Positions 1 to 13,800 are shown, counted from the stretch's first letter. The stretch is 30,436 nucleotides of DNA from Acanthaster planci (GCF_001949145.1 NW_019091535.1:126001-156436); one strand, 5' to 3'. Notes: generated by a model from the letters alone, not told the origin. Program-made: numbers and translations.

Positions 1-2587
1 GTTCTAGTTATACACAGATTAGGGATAAGGCCTGCACGTATACCTATCCTGTAGAGAATGGTACAGGAATTTTACATTCTGCGGGGAATTCCCCTTTTTT
101 TCAGTATTGGCTATTTGGATGAATTCTACTGCAGAATGTTTTGCAAATTCTTTACCCATGTCAAGAGTTCTTTCAAGTCTGTAGATTATGTGCATTGATA
201 ATCTTTGGAACGCTGCAAGTGTAGAATGTCTGAAGTATCCTCTGGTCTGAGGCAGTTTCAGTAGATCATTGGCAGACGTGTCAGTTTCAGTTCATCAAGG
301 GCGGAATACCCCCTCAATACAAAAACCAAAGGAGTTTGTAATCAATCAGAGGGGACATACATGCATGAAGTGTTGTAAATGGAGGTTGTTTTGTATGGAC
401 GGATCCATTTTGTTGAGGAAATTGTTTCTGAGTAGCTGCTTAGCTAAAAATTAACCTGTTGCCTCCTCCTTAGATTTGGCAAAGGACCTGCCATTTTTAA
501 ACCCCCTCCTTTAGAAAGTGGGGTCTTCCCTAATGCCCTTTGTCAGTAATAGGAATTGTTGCCAATGCAGATTTCGGAGCTTGCCTTCTGTGTTCAGACA
601 GACTCTTCCTTTAAAAGCAGCTGGACTCACTCAGTGTGTCTGATTACCGCACTCATGCTTACCTGTGTCTGTGTTTAAGAGAAGGACATGTGCAAGCTGG
701 GGTTATAAAGAGTCTCGTGTTACGCAAAGAGCAGGTCACATGATTCAGTTGAGGTTTTTCCATTCTAATTTCACTACTGGTTGCTGTTTCAAAGGGACTC
801 TCCATTCATGATATAGGAATATTTTTTGAGGGAGAGGGGCATTTTTCCTGGGGTGAATTTATCCAGTTCTCCTTGCTTTTGTAGTATACATGTAAATAGA
901 TATTTTCTAACCTTTCTATGTGACTTGCAGATGTATTGATCCAGTATTCTAACAATTTAGCGATGCTGGTGCACTTGTACTTTCCAAATTTCCATAAAAC
1001 AGGGTTTTTGCAAGTCTCAAAAATCGATGATAGACATGCAAATCGGTTTCACCTGGGTTTGAACAGAAATGTTTATGTATATATGTGTATGTTCCTTGGA
1101 AGTCTGAAAATAGTGCCTAATTTTTTAACTGTCCTTTATTAACCACATTTGGCGGGATGATGTCGCACATAAGAGGACAGTATTTGAAAATGAATGGCAA
1201 CAAGTCAAACACCTTCAAATGCTGACTTGACAGAGTCACCTGAATTATGCTTTACCTCATTATTTTCCTTTGTACTGTGCAACTTTCCAAGGCCCGGTCA
1301 GAGCAACCCCATACCCATGGGGTCAGCAGTGCACCCCCAAGGCTACCCACTCTCTTGTCCTGGCAATTAGATCATTTGCATAGCCAAAATTTGTGGATAA
1401 GTACATCAGTGAGAAATAGTCTGGTGCCTGATTGTGCTTTTAACCAGTGTCCGTTGTAGTACACATTGCCCAGTATAAAAACAGCGTTAGTTCTTCACAA
1501 CGTGATTTATCAGAAACTGCTTCTTTTTCAAAAGACAAAAAAAAAAGAAATCTGATCCAGCTGATATGCAGTGTCACACTTCATATCAATATAATCAAAA
1601 TGGAAAAGTGGGAATTATTTGACAAGGAAAGTGGATGTAACAATTCACTTCAAAAGCGAAACACGTAATGCACGTTGACATATAAATGCATGTACATGTA
1701 TACTGTACAAATTGTTTCCTTGCTGCCGTTTCGAGTCAGTATACAGCAAGAAAGCGTCCTATGCATGATTTACTATCATGGAAGCCAAGCTGGAAGTGAT
1801 TTTTATGAAGTAACTGCTGGGGACAAGGTGGCAGCCACAGTGGTGACAGTGGTGACAAAACCGCAGAAAACAGCCTATGTCCACTGCCATAGACTTGAGT
1901 GACAAGTCTTAACAATTTAACATGTCAGCTTAGCATGTGAATGTGCCTAGCCAGATGGTATTTTCACGTCCTCCAGAGTGAACTAGTGAAATTTTGTTGT
2001 TTGTAAAAACTCCACACTGGTATTCCAGTATTACAGCGGAGTCAACTGCAATCAGATGCTTGGAAATGGAGAATTGAACTCTGTTGAATTGAGAATAGGT
2101 TTTGCACTTGCAGTTTCATTCCACCAACACAAGATGTTCCAGCATGCTGTAAAAGCGAGCCAAAAGTGAAGTTTCAGATCAAGGGAACAGTCACAAACCC
2201 AGTGTTCTTGCAATATTCATTTTTTTTTCTTGAACTTTTTTAAGTACATTGGGTTTCCAGTTGACTTTGCTGCAGTCACTTTGCAATGTTGATTTGTGTA
2301 CATATGTACATGCACTTGGAGCACCTAGTTTCTTTGTAAATACAATATCTTTGGGCTCAGAAGCAATGACAGTTTAAAGGTTGAACTAGCTCATTCGCAT
2401 GATCAAACAGTATGTATTAGAATCTTATCTTCAAACTTATAAGCAAGGACAGTGCTGTGGTGCTTCAAACTGCCTGTTATTCTTTGAATTAATTTTATAT
2501 ACCTGATCAGAAAATCTTTGAAAAATGAAGGGATTGTGATGAAGGGGGGGTTAAGTATTTCCCTCAAAACTGTGGGGACGGCATGTA
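1..2587. other. Non-coding stretch, no gene found
   Basis: The short open frames here (all under 90 codons) have no recognisable domain, no paired splice sites with conserved coding between them, and amino-acid composition typical of chance frames. The sequence is AT-rich with scattered ACATGTA palindromes. It could contain untranslated or intronic parts of a neighbouring gene, which cannot be judged without transcript data. Confidence 0.6.
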
Positions 2588-2758
2588 CAGTTCAACCGCA
2601 TTAACAAGAGGTCCTTTGGACTTTGCAGATTACGTTGTTTAACAGGAACTTTGTATTATCAGGAAGGAAAACAATCAAGAACAAAGGATTGGGATTTAAA
2701 AATTTCTGTATAACCGTAATGTTCTATAAACAGTGCTTTCATTAATGAGGTTGGGCTG
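2588..2758 (+). mobile_element. Decayed TIR element (pogo/Tigger-like MITE), copy 1
   Basis: The left end CAGTTCAACCGCATTAAC and the degenerate right end (TTAATGAGGTTGGGCTG on the plus strand) form imperfect terminal inverted repeats around about 170 bp with no coding capacity. Roughly the first 75 bases match, at about 80 percent by eye, the reverse complement of the element at 15054-15277. The CAGTTGAACCTC-type end with TA flanks resembles pogo/Tigger-type Tc1/mariner elements; that assignment is from general knowledge. A TA precedes the left end, but the right-hand TA has been lost. Confidence 0.6.
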
Positions 2759-5700
2759 TTCATGTAATTACATGTGTGCTCGTCACGTTCTACAGCCAAT
2801 GTTTTAAATGCATGAATTATGGCATGATATCCATATTACATGTACAGCAACACTGAAAATAATATGCCTGCCTAAGTTTAAAGGATTGATTGGTGAATTC
2901 CTTGCAGAAATATTACATGGCCTAGTGAGGTTTACTGAAGAAAGTTAGTGTGGGCACACATTTAATGCGCAGTACGCAAACAAGTTTTTGCCAAGGGTAC
3001 ATCCAAACTTCTAATATCATCACAAAGGAGCACATCTGAACATTGGCATAGGCAGAAATAGCCCTCACAAGTGTCTGTTATTATCTCATTCTTCAATATA
3101 AGAGGCACTCTACTTGTGTACAGGTTCTGTTTTTTTGTGTTGTTCTGTCCTTGAGCTGGATGTTATAAAATGTTTGTTCCTGGAATGTACATGTATACTC
3201 ATAAAAGCAAGTCAACAAGGTGTCGTATTATATTTTCTGCAGAGTACATGTACAGTACATACACATGTATAGCAAAGAATTGTATGCGGAATATGTCAAA
3301 CATCAGAACTGTCTGGTCTGTTGTCTAAGATGAAATATTACCATAGTGCCCACTTTTATTGTGGATCTGAAATATTTTATATTTTTGTCGTTGAAAGGTG
3401 TCATGAATGTCTTCAAGATGTCAATGAAATCCCAGTTTACAGCCAAGTTGTTCAGGATCTTGGCTGATTACAGAGCATTTACTGTTGACATGTTGACACA
3501 CATGAACTGGACACACACATGCATAAATGTAGGCCCACATAAATTCTTGCTACCAAAGTATTGTTTGCTAATCTGCCTTATACAGGGTTTCCACATAAGA
3601 AGTATGCCAAGATAAAAATGACTAATAGCAACACTACTTTATATACATGTACGGGGAATAGAAATATATCTCTGAAAAGGGCAGATTGCCCTCTTTGCAG
3701 TGGTATACAGCTTGTGATGTTATTGACACAGATGAATGAACAAACTAGAACTGAAATTGGCACTGTCACAAGTTTGCATATTTGATTAGTAAGGCTCAAC
3801 CATGCAAGTGTGCAGAATACCAAATGCCTTTGCTTTAAGAACACATTCTTGAAATTAAGGAATGTACCTAAATCAATCTAATCTGCTTCCTTTTTGCTAC
3901 TCTATGCGCTGTGCCCTCCACATGGCCACCATTCCTGTCAATGCACGTCTGACATCTTAATGTAATTTTTATCTCGATATACTTTTTATGGGGACACCCT
4001 GTACAACTATCATATTATTTGGTTGAGGGTTTTTCAGCAAATGACCAGTATTTTGGATTGTATCAGTTGGTAAGCTGCAGATGATGTGACTGTTGTTTTT
4101 TTTACCTTCACTAGATAAAAGCCCTTACCGTGTAAGCAGAGAAAGTAGCAGGACTCCATACAGGAACCGTAACTTTTACAGTTTGTAAATATCACAGGTC
4201 ACATCATCTGTGTCAAGGACATTTTCCAATGAGAAATGCAAAGGATTGTGACATCCCTGATAGTGTTGCGCTAAACAGGAAAAGATGAATCACTTGCAAG
4301 ATCTGCCATTTCTTCGTTGATGTACCATGAAATCATTGGTACAGGTGTGTGAAGATTGAGGAGTGTTTTTTTTTAATTTGGCCTCTCAATTCATTTGCGT
4401 CTGAAAATACATGTACACTGTACATATACATGCAGCCAACAAGACATGTACAGTCCATTATTTCCATGTGTCACTAACGCAATGTGTACATTGTTTCTTC
4501 TAAGTTATATATATGTATATATTAATATGTACAGATAAAGAAGTTGGTTTCAGTAAATAAAAAAACAGCTTTGTTTTGTCTATTAATGTGCGAGGTCCAG
4601 GCTTTTTGTTCAGATGTCTTGTGAGGAAAAAATTAATCTTTGATTACCCTTTACTGGATTGGTCTTGAACATACATGTAATCCACCAAAAGAGACAGACT
4701 GGTACAAAGTTTACCAACTGGGTTCTTGCACATGTTCCGCGTGTATGCGAAGCCCATACACACCAGAGTAAATGCGTTGCGCGTACTTGCGTGTTCCATG
4801 TCAGATGCAAATAAACTTGCATGGCTATGTGGTGAGTTCATACTAAAGGACTGTCAATATCATTTAGAAACACACCCTCTTTTGTTTCCACTGGGATACA
4901 TCTAACATTCAACCATAAATAAATGCAATGGATAAGATGATTTAATGAACAATCTGACATATATGACTTCAAATAGTTTCAGTGTGTACACTTCCTAAGT
5001 ATAATATAGATTTATGTATGGAACACAATTTACATTCTACACAATTATCAGGCACATTCATATATCAATCTCAACCATTCAACATGGTTTCAAAAACTGT
5101 GTGTATACACTAATTACATGCTTATAAAATGTACATGTACATGCTGTTTCATTCAAGTGCAGTTTAAAAATATACAGGTGATTTTTCTGGTGCACAAAAG
5201 CACGGCATAATGCACAAAATTTCAATTCAGAAAGCATGGACAGTGTACAACAGTTGCTTTTTCCTCTGTAAAAATTGGTAGTTTAACAATTTGTACAAAA
5301 TACTAAAATGTAACCATTTCAGTCCATTTCACTGCCTCAAAGCTTGAACATTATTTTAAAGTAGTATCAATGCACCAGTTAGTTGTCAGACCATGCACAA
5401 AATGAGAATCATTTCTTGTGAGGTGTTTTGCTCAACAAGGGACAGCAACAGGAGACTTTCTTCCCAGAAGCAGACCTGGATTTTGACAAAAAAAGACACA
5501 GTCTGAAACCAGAGATGATATCTGGTATACACAGGGACTTTATCGTAGAAAAAAACCACGCCAGGCTTTGCTAGCCTTATGCACAGCAACATCTTTAATT
5601 GAGGGTAGCATATTTTGTTCTACCTAGGTAAGCCCTTTGTTAAATTCTTGAAAAGAGGACATAAAGAGCCTTTTCAATTTGTTGTTGCTGAAAAGGAGGA

Positions 5701-7051
5701 CAAGAAGCCCTTTATAAACAGCAAGGCTGTGGGGTAGGGGCAGCTGTTTGACGTTTTCTTGACATTTTGAAATGGCGCTCACCTGGAACAGGTCTAAACC
5801 ACAGCACTGATCGTCAAAAAAAAAGGAGGAAACTTGGCATATCCTGTCTCCCACCCCGTGACTGAAGAGGAAACCTGAGGTTAACATCACACAGGAGTAA
5901 AATATTACTGTCAATGGTGGGGGTAGACAGTAGAAAGGCCCCTGTGCCACACTAAAACGCCTCTGAGGCATCTGTCCTTGTTTCAGGGGAAAAAAGTTGA
6001 CAAACTGTAGTTCCAACATTGTGTTTGATTTGACAAAATAGTGCACAGTGTTTAGGAGTTATCAGGCAAAACTTGACTTTGGTGTTAAAAAGTTCATCAA
6101 AAGTTCTAAAAGTGCATCAATAATAAGACAATAACCTGACAAGTATGGGCAAGTGTGGCCCCCAAATTCTGAGATGGAGTCTGTCAAGTCAAGTGTACAT
6201 CACTCTGACCTGCTTTCCTGATCATAAAGAGATAAAATCAACCAGATGCAAGCAGCTCGATAAATTCTATTTATAATGTATCAAAACTGGAGTCAGTTGC
6301 TCCTTTTTTAAAGCCATGCAATTGCACCTTTAAGTTGGATTGGTGTCTTGACCCAGTACTGTGTAGCATCTATTGTTCATGTACCTTTGTTCCTCACTCT
6401 TCACAGTGGAGCTTTTCCCTGGCTCTGTGCCTTTGAGACATGCACTGTTTCTTTAGCTCATTAAGGAGTTCTGTGAATTCCTTAAACATGTCTAGTCCTG
6501 CTTAGCATTCCTCTTAAATTATAGTAACCAGGCCTAAAAAAGCTGCCTGTTAGGCCAGTAGGGCATGGACTTATGACTGGGACATAGTGGTGGTGTGATT
6601 TTGTTCTCTATGTTTAGAGAGTTTGCCTTGGTTTGCTGCAATGTATTACATTTGTTACTTAGCATCACCACCACCCACCGGCAGCATTTTTCTGGAAGGG
6701 TTCACCGGCTTGAGCAGTCTTAATGTGAGTATATTCCAACTTTAATACTCTTTTTACCTTTCCTTCATTTTGCTACCACAACTTGAAGGGTTGTAGCTAG
6801 GATTTTTGTTTAGTGCTGGCTGTTTGTGAAAATTTAAAAAACAATGAGAGCCCATTTTCTCTCCCAATGGTAAAAAACTGTCATAATTAATATACATTGT
6901 GATCTGTGCTGGCTGGCAAGCTTCATTTCCATTCCCAGTGCTGGCAGGTAATGTTGAGTGGTGGCTAGCACCGACCGGTGCTGGCCAATGTAGCGACAAC
7001 CCTGCAGACCCGACTGCAATATTGTTTGACCGTAGTCAGCCCCTTTCCACG
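2759..7051. other. Non-coding stretch, no gene found
   Basis: No frame here has a recognisable protein family. The longest, about 140 codons on the minus strand at 5624-6046, is rich in F, L, S and C with no motif and is probably a chance frame. Short TACATG/TGTACA palindromes recur, for example around 4410-4440 and 5132-5143. Confidence 0.6.
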
Positions 7052-7165
7052 GGCACATTCTCTGCTGTGTCAGTAACTATTTTTCTTTGCATTTACATGG
7101 CTATTATTGGCACATTCTCTGCTGTGTCAGTAACTATTTTTCTTTGCATTTACATGGCTATTATT
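7052..7165 (+). repeat. Perfect 57-bp tandem duplication
   Basis: Two adjacent 57-base units (7052-7108 and 7109-7165) both begin GGCACATTCTCTGC and end GGCTATTATT. I find no mismatch between them, so the duplication is recent. The unit length is a multiple of three, so a 104-codon frame crossing it shows a repeated hydrophobic 19-residue segment. That frame has no other sign of being a gene. Confidence 0.93.
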
Positions 7166-7286
7166 AGAACTACATGTACCCTGCTCTCCCTGTGGATTAA
7201 TCATGTTTGGTGAATTCTAATTGTTTGAAACTGTATATAGATTTTGCCCTTTATTTTTTTTGGTGAGTTATAATCATGAAATATAC

Positions 7287-7490
7287 GGAGAGAGTTCCGT
7301 ATGCGGACGCCGCTTGACACCCATTGCATAAACCCTTGAGACTGGTCTGAAAAGTTCTGAGTATTTTCTGAGTAAACAACTCGGTACTGTCCCTCCTAAA
7401 CTGAACTTCTCTGGATGTATTTTTGCTTTCTGATGGCTATTAAGTCACCGTAGGGAATAATTACTGGCATCCGTATATGGAACTCTTTCC
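7287..7490. mobile_element. Short TIR element (MITE-like), about 204 bp
   Basis: The left end GGAGAGAGTTCCGTATGCGG and the reverse complement of the right end, GGAAAGAGTTCCATATACGG, form terminal inverted repeats of about 25 bases with four mismatches. The interior has no coding capacity. The AAGAGTTCCA core also occurs in reverse orientation near 18102 and again near 8451, suggesting a dispersed family. No target-site duplication is evident. This is an inferred non-autonomous DNA transposon of unknown superfamily. Confidence 0.6.
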
Positions 7491-8846
7491 AACTAAACAT
7501 GTATTAGGTAAATTTGAGTTTAGTCCCCTTAACTGGCAGTTGGCCCATCCCAGGTTGGGTTGCCATTAAAATACCAACCATTAAATCTTTTGAACAGAAA
7601 CGTTTCAAAATTGTCAAGCAAATACACATAAAATATGATTTTACAATACGATTAAATTGCCAACTAACGCATCCATAACTCAACAGCCCTCAAAGCGAGC
7701 ATTTTCTGAAGTTGGTGATAAGCATTCCTAAAAATATTAAACAGAGCTAAAATACTTAAAATAGCGATAACTCTAATGAATTGTACATGCATTCCGTTTT
7801 GTTTTTTTCTTCCTTTCAGGCATAGATATACACAGTTAATACTATATTCCAACAAATGTGGAAATACATGACGTATAAATAAAACCAAAAAAAGCCTCCA
7901 CCAGACCTTGGGGAAAAATTAGGATTCCTTCCTGAGTGTGTATCCAGAATCCAAACTAATCCCAGGCCTTGAAAACATTAACAAAATTGGGCCGACAGCG
8001 ACGTGCAGGGTAAGACTTTCCTTTGCGAACGCATGTACAAGTTGAGTTGTAATGGCAATAGAAACTGCACATCGCAGAAAAAAAAAGGAAGGCTCTTATG
8101 CCACATCCACAAATGTGGAACGGCACGTGGGTCCTGTGACTCAGGAACTGCTTTTATCCTGTTTGTTCCCCTGTTCAAGCCTGCCCCCGACCTTTGATTT
8201 CAAAGAGCATGGGGCCTGTATGGAAATCACAGAGCCTCTGAGACAGCATTGGGCTTTGACGAAATTTTTGTTTTCAATAACAGTGCAAATAAGACTTTGG
8301 CTCATACACTCTTTGAAAACAAAAGTGGGCACCAAATCATTTGTGTGGTTGAGATCCAGCACCATAGTCTGGCAAATCCCACAGGGACATGTGCTGTGCA
8401 CTGTGTATATTTGTTCTACAGTTGATACTTACTAGTATGGCCAAAGAGTTCCAACGTTGCCTGTTCTGGCCAATGAGTAGGGAACTCATGTCACAAAGAG
8501 ACCATCCAAAAACTCGGCCCACGTTGCCTGCTTGAAAGCTCTGTGAAATGTTATCTTTGTAATTCATTAAGACTGGGCTTTTTTTTTTTTATTTTGTAAG
8601 TAGTAAAATCCTTTAATCCATATTAGCGTGACTTTTTGGCATTTCAAGTCGCTCACAGTGGCCTCATGCTAATTCGGATGCTAAGCCATTCAAGGGCATA
8701 GTTTACAGCCCCAAACCCCAAGAAAGTACACAGTGTCAAGCCACTGCTGAAGGCTTGCCTTATTCCCTCCCCCCACCACTACCACCAAAAAAGGGTACAA
8801 ATATACTCCAATCTCTTCTCCAGTTGATCACTAGGCAACGGCGTCG
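7491..8846. other. Non-coding stretch, no gene found
   Basis: Several overlapping open frames on both strands around 8000-8570 have no identifiable family, and none is clearly favoured over its antisense partner. I see no gene, tRNA or conserved motif. Confidence 0.55.
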
Positions 8847-8899
8847 TGCCTCAGAGGTAGCCGTCGTTCTTGTTACGAGTCGAACGTGGGTTCATTTCC
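8847..8899 (+). mobile_element. Possible tRNA-derived SINE head (A and B box)
   Basis: TGCCTCAGAGG at 8847-8857 resembles a Pol III A box, and GGTTCATTTCC at 8889-8899 resembles the B box consensus GGTTCRANNCC with one mismatch. They are 42 bases apart, as in tRNA genes and tRNA-derived SINEs. A full cloverleaf does not fold convincingly, so a working tRNA is unlikely. The element boundaries are unknown; only the promoter-like span is given. A chance match cannot be excluded. Confidence 0.3.
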
Positions 8900-10622
8900 A
8901 TGAAGACCATTTCGGAATTGTGGTGACTGGATGTTCCTATGTTGCGGTTTCGGTAGAGGTCCGTTGCTCCGACGCTCTGCATGGGGAGGGGGAAGGAAAG
9001 GGGTTTACATGTACCGGTAGGTTGGGGATACAGGGAGGAGAGGGTAAAGAAGGAACAAAGACGTGTCGCTGGACCAAAGGTACAAATCTACACCATCACT
9101 GTGAACAATATAACTAGAAATGTGAGAAATGCCCAAGAGTTGCTAAGCTTAGGTCTTGTTGCTGTTCCTAGCAATCGATGAATGACAGCTGATGCAAGTG
9201 AGTTTGCAATGGAATACCGACAAGACATGAGGCTAACTCTTGAATTTAGTGAATGAAAGTTTGTTTACAGCTATTCAAGGCCACGAAACAACACCCCCCC
9301 GCAAAATTAAAAAAATAATTAAAAACAGGGTAAGTCTTGCTGTGAGTTGAAAAGTGCATGTTATGCTATAAATATAGTCTCATATGTACATGTACAATGT
9401 ACATGTACGTGCTTACAGGATATGCACGCACGTGAACAAACCTTGTGTGTATAAAGCATCTGGCAACCATCCAACATTATGTTGTGATTGGCTGCCCATG
9501 AAATATCAATATTCATGTTGCATTAGTGGGACTCTTTAAAGCTGCTTGTGCGTCAGTGGAAGTAATGACAATCTCCAGTAGTTTAGGTAGCGCACATTTC
9601 ACAACCACCGTAAATATGCGGCTTGAAATAAGGTTACTAATTTGTCCGCTTTCACACGATAGAGGGCCTCGTGGCAACAGGTGCTGGGCAAAGGAAATTG
9701 TGTCGTACATTATTGCACAGCTTTTACAGGTTCTGTGTGCGTCGTTTTTTACGAGATTTCAAACAATTTTTGGACAGAGACTCATCAACATATCAGTGCA
9801 ACACCTGTGTATGACTTGTCTAAAGAGGGTCCGATTTGGATGCAATCTTTGACAAGATCAATCCTTAAGTTAGAAATCTGCAGAAATAAAGGATTGAGAC
9901 ATTTTACGGCCGGCCAACGAGCAGGCGACAAGATCTGCGCCAGGAAATTCCAAAATCCTGGACATGGGATGTGCATTTCAAGATTTCAAATTTTGAAAAA
10001 CGTGATCATTTCAGGTTGGAAATTTCAGTCTTCAACCTTGATAAAGCATTTCTCGTGTGATTACATTATGGGTGAAGTGTTGATGCAATCTAGTCCGAGT
10101 TACTAAGACCAGACCCAATCCAGACAAGTGGTCAAAACGATCATGTGGAGGAATAGGCCTATGCTCTTTTTGCAAAATACGATTTTTCATGAACAATATG
10201 ACTTCTGAATTTTCAGAAAACAGTTCTGTGATTCAGGGAGTTGGCAGATCTGCATCACATGGCAAGGACGTGATTGAGTAGCGCATGAAAACATTCACAA
10301 CGAAAAGGTCGTTTCCAAATCTGGACATAAAAACCAAACAGTGTCAGGAACTATGGGCAGTCAAATTCAACTGCCTCTCGACAGAAGGAAGACAGTTCCT
10401 GAGTTACATGTATACATAATTTAATTCACTGTACAGGAAGCGAAAACACGGACTGTATGTACGGGAAGACGATGGTACATGTATGGTGCATGTAGCATGG
10501 AATGTTGGCTCACTATCTACATGCATAAAGGCAAAATGAAATCACTGAATTTAAACATAATCCAATTATAGTCCACTAAGTCCAGAAAGGACAACAAAAT
10601 GTACACCAACTTCGTGCCAATG
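8900..10622. other. Non-coding stretch with a TGTACA palindrome island
   Basis: I see no recognisable gene. A palindromic cluster of TGTACATGTAC units sits at 9384-9410. Frames of 108 and 141 codons at 9526-10106 overlap one another and carry no motif. If the terminal exon proposed below is right, the minus-strand side of this stretch would include the 3' UTR of the phosphatase gene. Confidence 0.5.
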
Positions 10623-10804
10623 TTAACAGAAGGCTTTGTTCTTTTTTCGTTTTGAAGTATGGGACAAAGTTTTTTGACCCTGTGGAATATGCTGATGGGG
10701 TAATCTGTCAATTTGACTGGTCCCACAGTCCTTGTTTATTGGATTATTTCCTGCAGGAATGGACTCGTTCTGTGGTCTTGAAGACACTGTAGCTGCCCAT
10801 AGTA
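10623..10804 (-). CDS. PLPP candidate terminal exon (C-terminal tail)
   Basis: If the micro-exon is real, the next exon must start with two bases of a codon. This frame satisfies that at two possible acceptors, after GAGGAGCTCAG (start 10804) or after CTATGGGCAG (start about 10783), and runs to a TAA at 10623. The product would be a hydrophilic basic tail of roughly 55-60 residues ending KRKKNKAFC. The pyrimidine tracts are weak and no homology supports it, so this is the least certain exon. Confidence 0.28.
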
Positions 10805-13800
10805 TCCAAATCACTGAGCTCCTCACACTAATTCATGCAGTGTTTTTTTCTTTTGGAAAATCACTGAAAACCACTAACATATATACTGTAGCAACTTAAG
10901 AACATGGCACACGGTTACAAGACATTAAGAAAAAGGAATCCAGGCCTCACACGAGCAACATCAGCAAAGCACAGTCAACTCACCTTTCTTTTGGGGGTTG
11001 ACACCAAAATACTGCGGGTATAGAAAAGGTTAATGCCAATCTTACTGTCAAATGATATAAAATGGTCATTGTGGGCTAACTGAAACGGTGTCAATTTTTT
11101 TTTTTTTTTGGAATGAAGATGTGCAACTTGTAACGTTCCAGGCATGCTGAAATAGTTTCAGGCATGTTAGAGGAAAGGACTTTATGAATTCCCTGTGCAA
11201 CAAAGTTAGGCTAGACAAGGTGAATCTTGTAGTTAAACTACTAACTAAATTGTACACACACCCCAAAATGGGGGATACATCCCAAAATGGGGGGGGACTA
11301 AATCAGAAAAACAATGGCTACTTTCTGCTATTATTTGTTCTACATGAAAGATTTATAATTAAGGAGTGAAAGTAAGTATTTACTTTAAAACTAAACAAAT
11401 CAGAGTTTGCTCACTGGGAAAAACTGAATTTGGGAACAAAAGTTAGTCGCTAATTTCATGTTAGTACTGCAAAAATAACGTATGATCTATTCTACGTCAC
11501 AGGCAAAACATGAACATTTGGGATTTAGCACAGATTTCATTCTTACCACGAGCACTGCGATGATTGCACCTATGACAGCGCCCCCTAGCACATCACTCCA
11601 GTGGTGCTTGTAGTCAGAGATGCGACTTAGGCAGGTGTAGAGAGCCAGCAGGAGGGCAATGAACTGCATCAGGGGTCGCAGAAAGGCTGTGTCGCCCCAC
11701 TTCCAACGTGACTGGAGATACAGCTGTGAGGAGACGACAAAAGATGTCTACGCTTGTTTAAGAAGCCCAAAATATGAAGAAAAAAGCTAAGCAAATTTGG
11801 TTAGGAGTTATTACTGATCTCCTTGTGAAAAAGACGGACATGTTGGCATGCCAGCAAGCTACATGTCAGTTGTATACCATACAAGTTAAGCTGTGCACTG
11901 GTTCCCATTCCCTCCATTCATATGTGTGGAGGAAACCAGTCTTGACCACTCCCATTATAAAAAAATATGTATCGTTCTACAGTTGATGAAGTTGTAACAT
12001 GGGGGTAGCATTGTAGTAGAGTACTTTTCAAGTACCAAGGGTCTCTGCCAAATATTGAAGTGGGTAAGAGGGGATATCTACATTACTGTGGTTTGACAGA
12101 AGACATGGAACTGTAATTTTTATTTCCATGGCCAGAGGTTTTTGTAAGAGTTTGATGAGTAAGGCATCGCTGTTTCCACCTGATATTTGATGAGCTGGTT
12201 TTTCTCCTTTCATATGTCACCCTTGACATCCCTGAAAGGTCAAGTGTGTCAACCAGCCACAGCAGCCTCACGCACTACAGTGACCCCCCCCTCTCCCCCA
12301 CCTTCCCAAGAATATGACAGTCCTATCTAACTCAACCACATGACAGGTTGGGTCATGAAACTCTCATGTCAACTAAAAACAGGTAAAATTCCTTAAGCTC
12401 TGGTTTAGGTGGACACCACGGAAGCTAAATAGCAGAATTACAGATTGGCTAAACGACAGTTGTTTATAATTGGGATCCACCAACAGAGTGCACAAACACC
12501 CCAGTCCTATCTCGGGCACAGCGTAACCCGGTTCATACTTCAAGAGTAAAAATTGACTGAAGTCCCGGATGTCGTGTGGATTGGCTGAACAATGATAACA
12601 AGTTCCCCCCCCCCCGAAAGGATATGGGATCATTAGGAGTTCCCTTCCACAAGAAACAAGGCTTAAGCCCCACCAAAAAAAAAAAGGATGTGCATAATCA
12701 CTGGAAAGAGCACTTGGGGGGAGTGCATGTACATAGACATACGGAGGGGACAGGGTACCGTTAGGTGTGACTCACCGTCAGATACAGCATGCAATAGACA
12801 GAGGTTGCCGCGTGGCCAGATGGAAAGGAACGACTGCCGAGGGTGGAGACAGATTGAGGATGAAGGGAGAACAAAGAAAAAAATTTTCTGAGCATGAGAA
12901 GGAAGTCGGGAAATGGTTGCACATGTAAAATGTCAGACACTGTTTCCCTACAGAGTAGCACAGAGCAACTTTGTGTTTTTGGATAATTCTAGACGCAGGA
13001 GCTATCTCAGGATGAGCAAAGTGAACTCAAGACCCATGTGTAAAAATACAGCAAATTTAACACGGGTGCCAAACTTCAAAATTGCTTATTTGGCTCTGAT
13101 GGCGTCAACCAGTTCACGAAGGTATTTTAATGAGAAACAACACACATTTCTTGTCTTCCATTCTACAGCGTAATAAAATATATCAATCACCAATGACCTC
13201 ACCACTGTTCATATGAAGTTGCCAACGCCAGTGAGTTCTTATGTCATCTTGTCTAGACTTTTTTTTTTGGAGGTTGCATTTTTTGCACAATTTTATGTGA
13301 CCTCTTTCAACCTGCCTTGCAATGGTGTATTAATGCCATTCATTAACTGAATGAAGAGTAGGCAGGTTAACACCCATATCCTGGAACAAAATCTTGAACT
13401 AATCTAGAACTTCCACTGACACAAAAATCACAGCGAATGTGATTATTTCACAGTGGAGTTCCTGTTAATATCAAGCTAGGAATCAGTCAATTCAATTCAC
13501 ACCAAAAACCCCCAATTTCTTTTTATTTCTAAGAACAATGTTACACAAAACTGAGCAAAACTCACTGTGATTCTTCAATCCTGTGTTCATTGTCTCCCAG
13601 GCACTCGTAATCTTCCACGTACACGGGTCGTCCCCCTTCCGTGCAGTTGAAGCCCTCAAAGTTGGGCTGGCAGATGTCGAAGAAGTGGGGCCTGAGCCGG
13701 CCGATCACGTTCTTGGAGATGTCGTAGACAGCCAACGTCACAAAGAAGCCAAAGAAGAACTGGGCAGCGTACTTAAGGAGCTGGTAGAGGAGTGGCGGGA

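Noticed and set aside
5624-6046. 140-codon minus-strand frame
   Set aside because: No motif, low-complexity hydrophobic and Ser/Phe composition, no splice context and no neighbours; length alone is not enough in AT-rich DNA.
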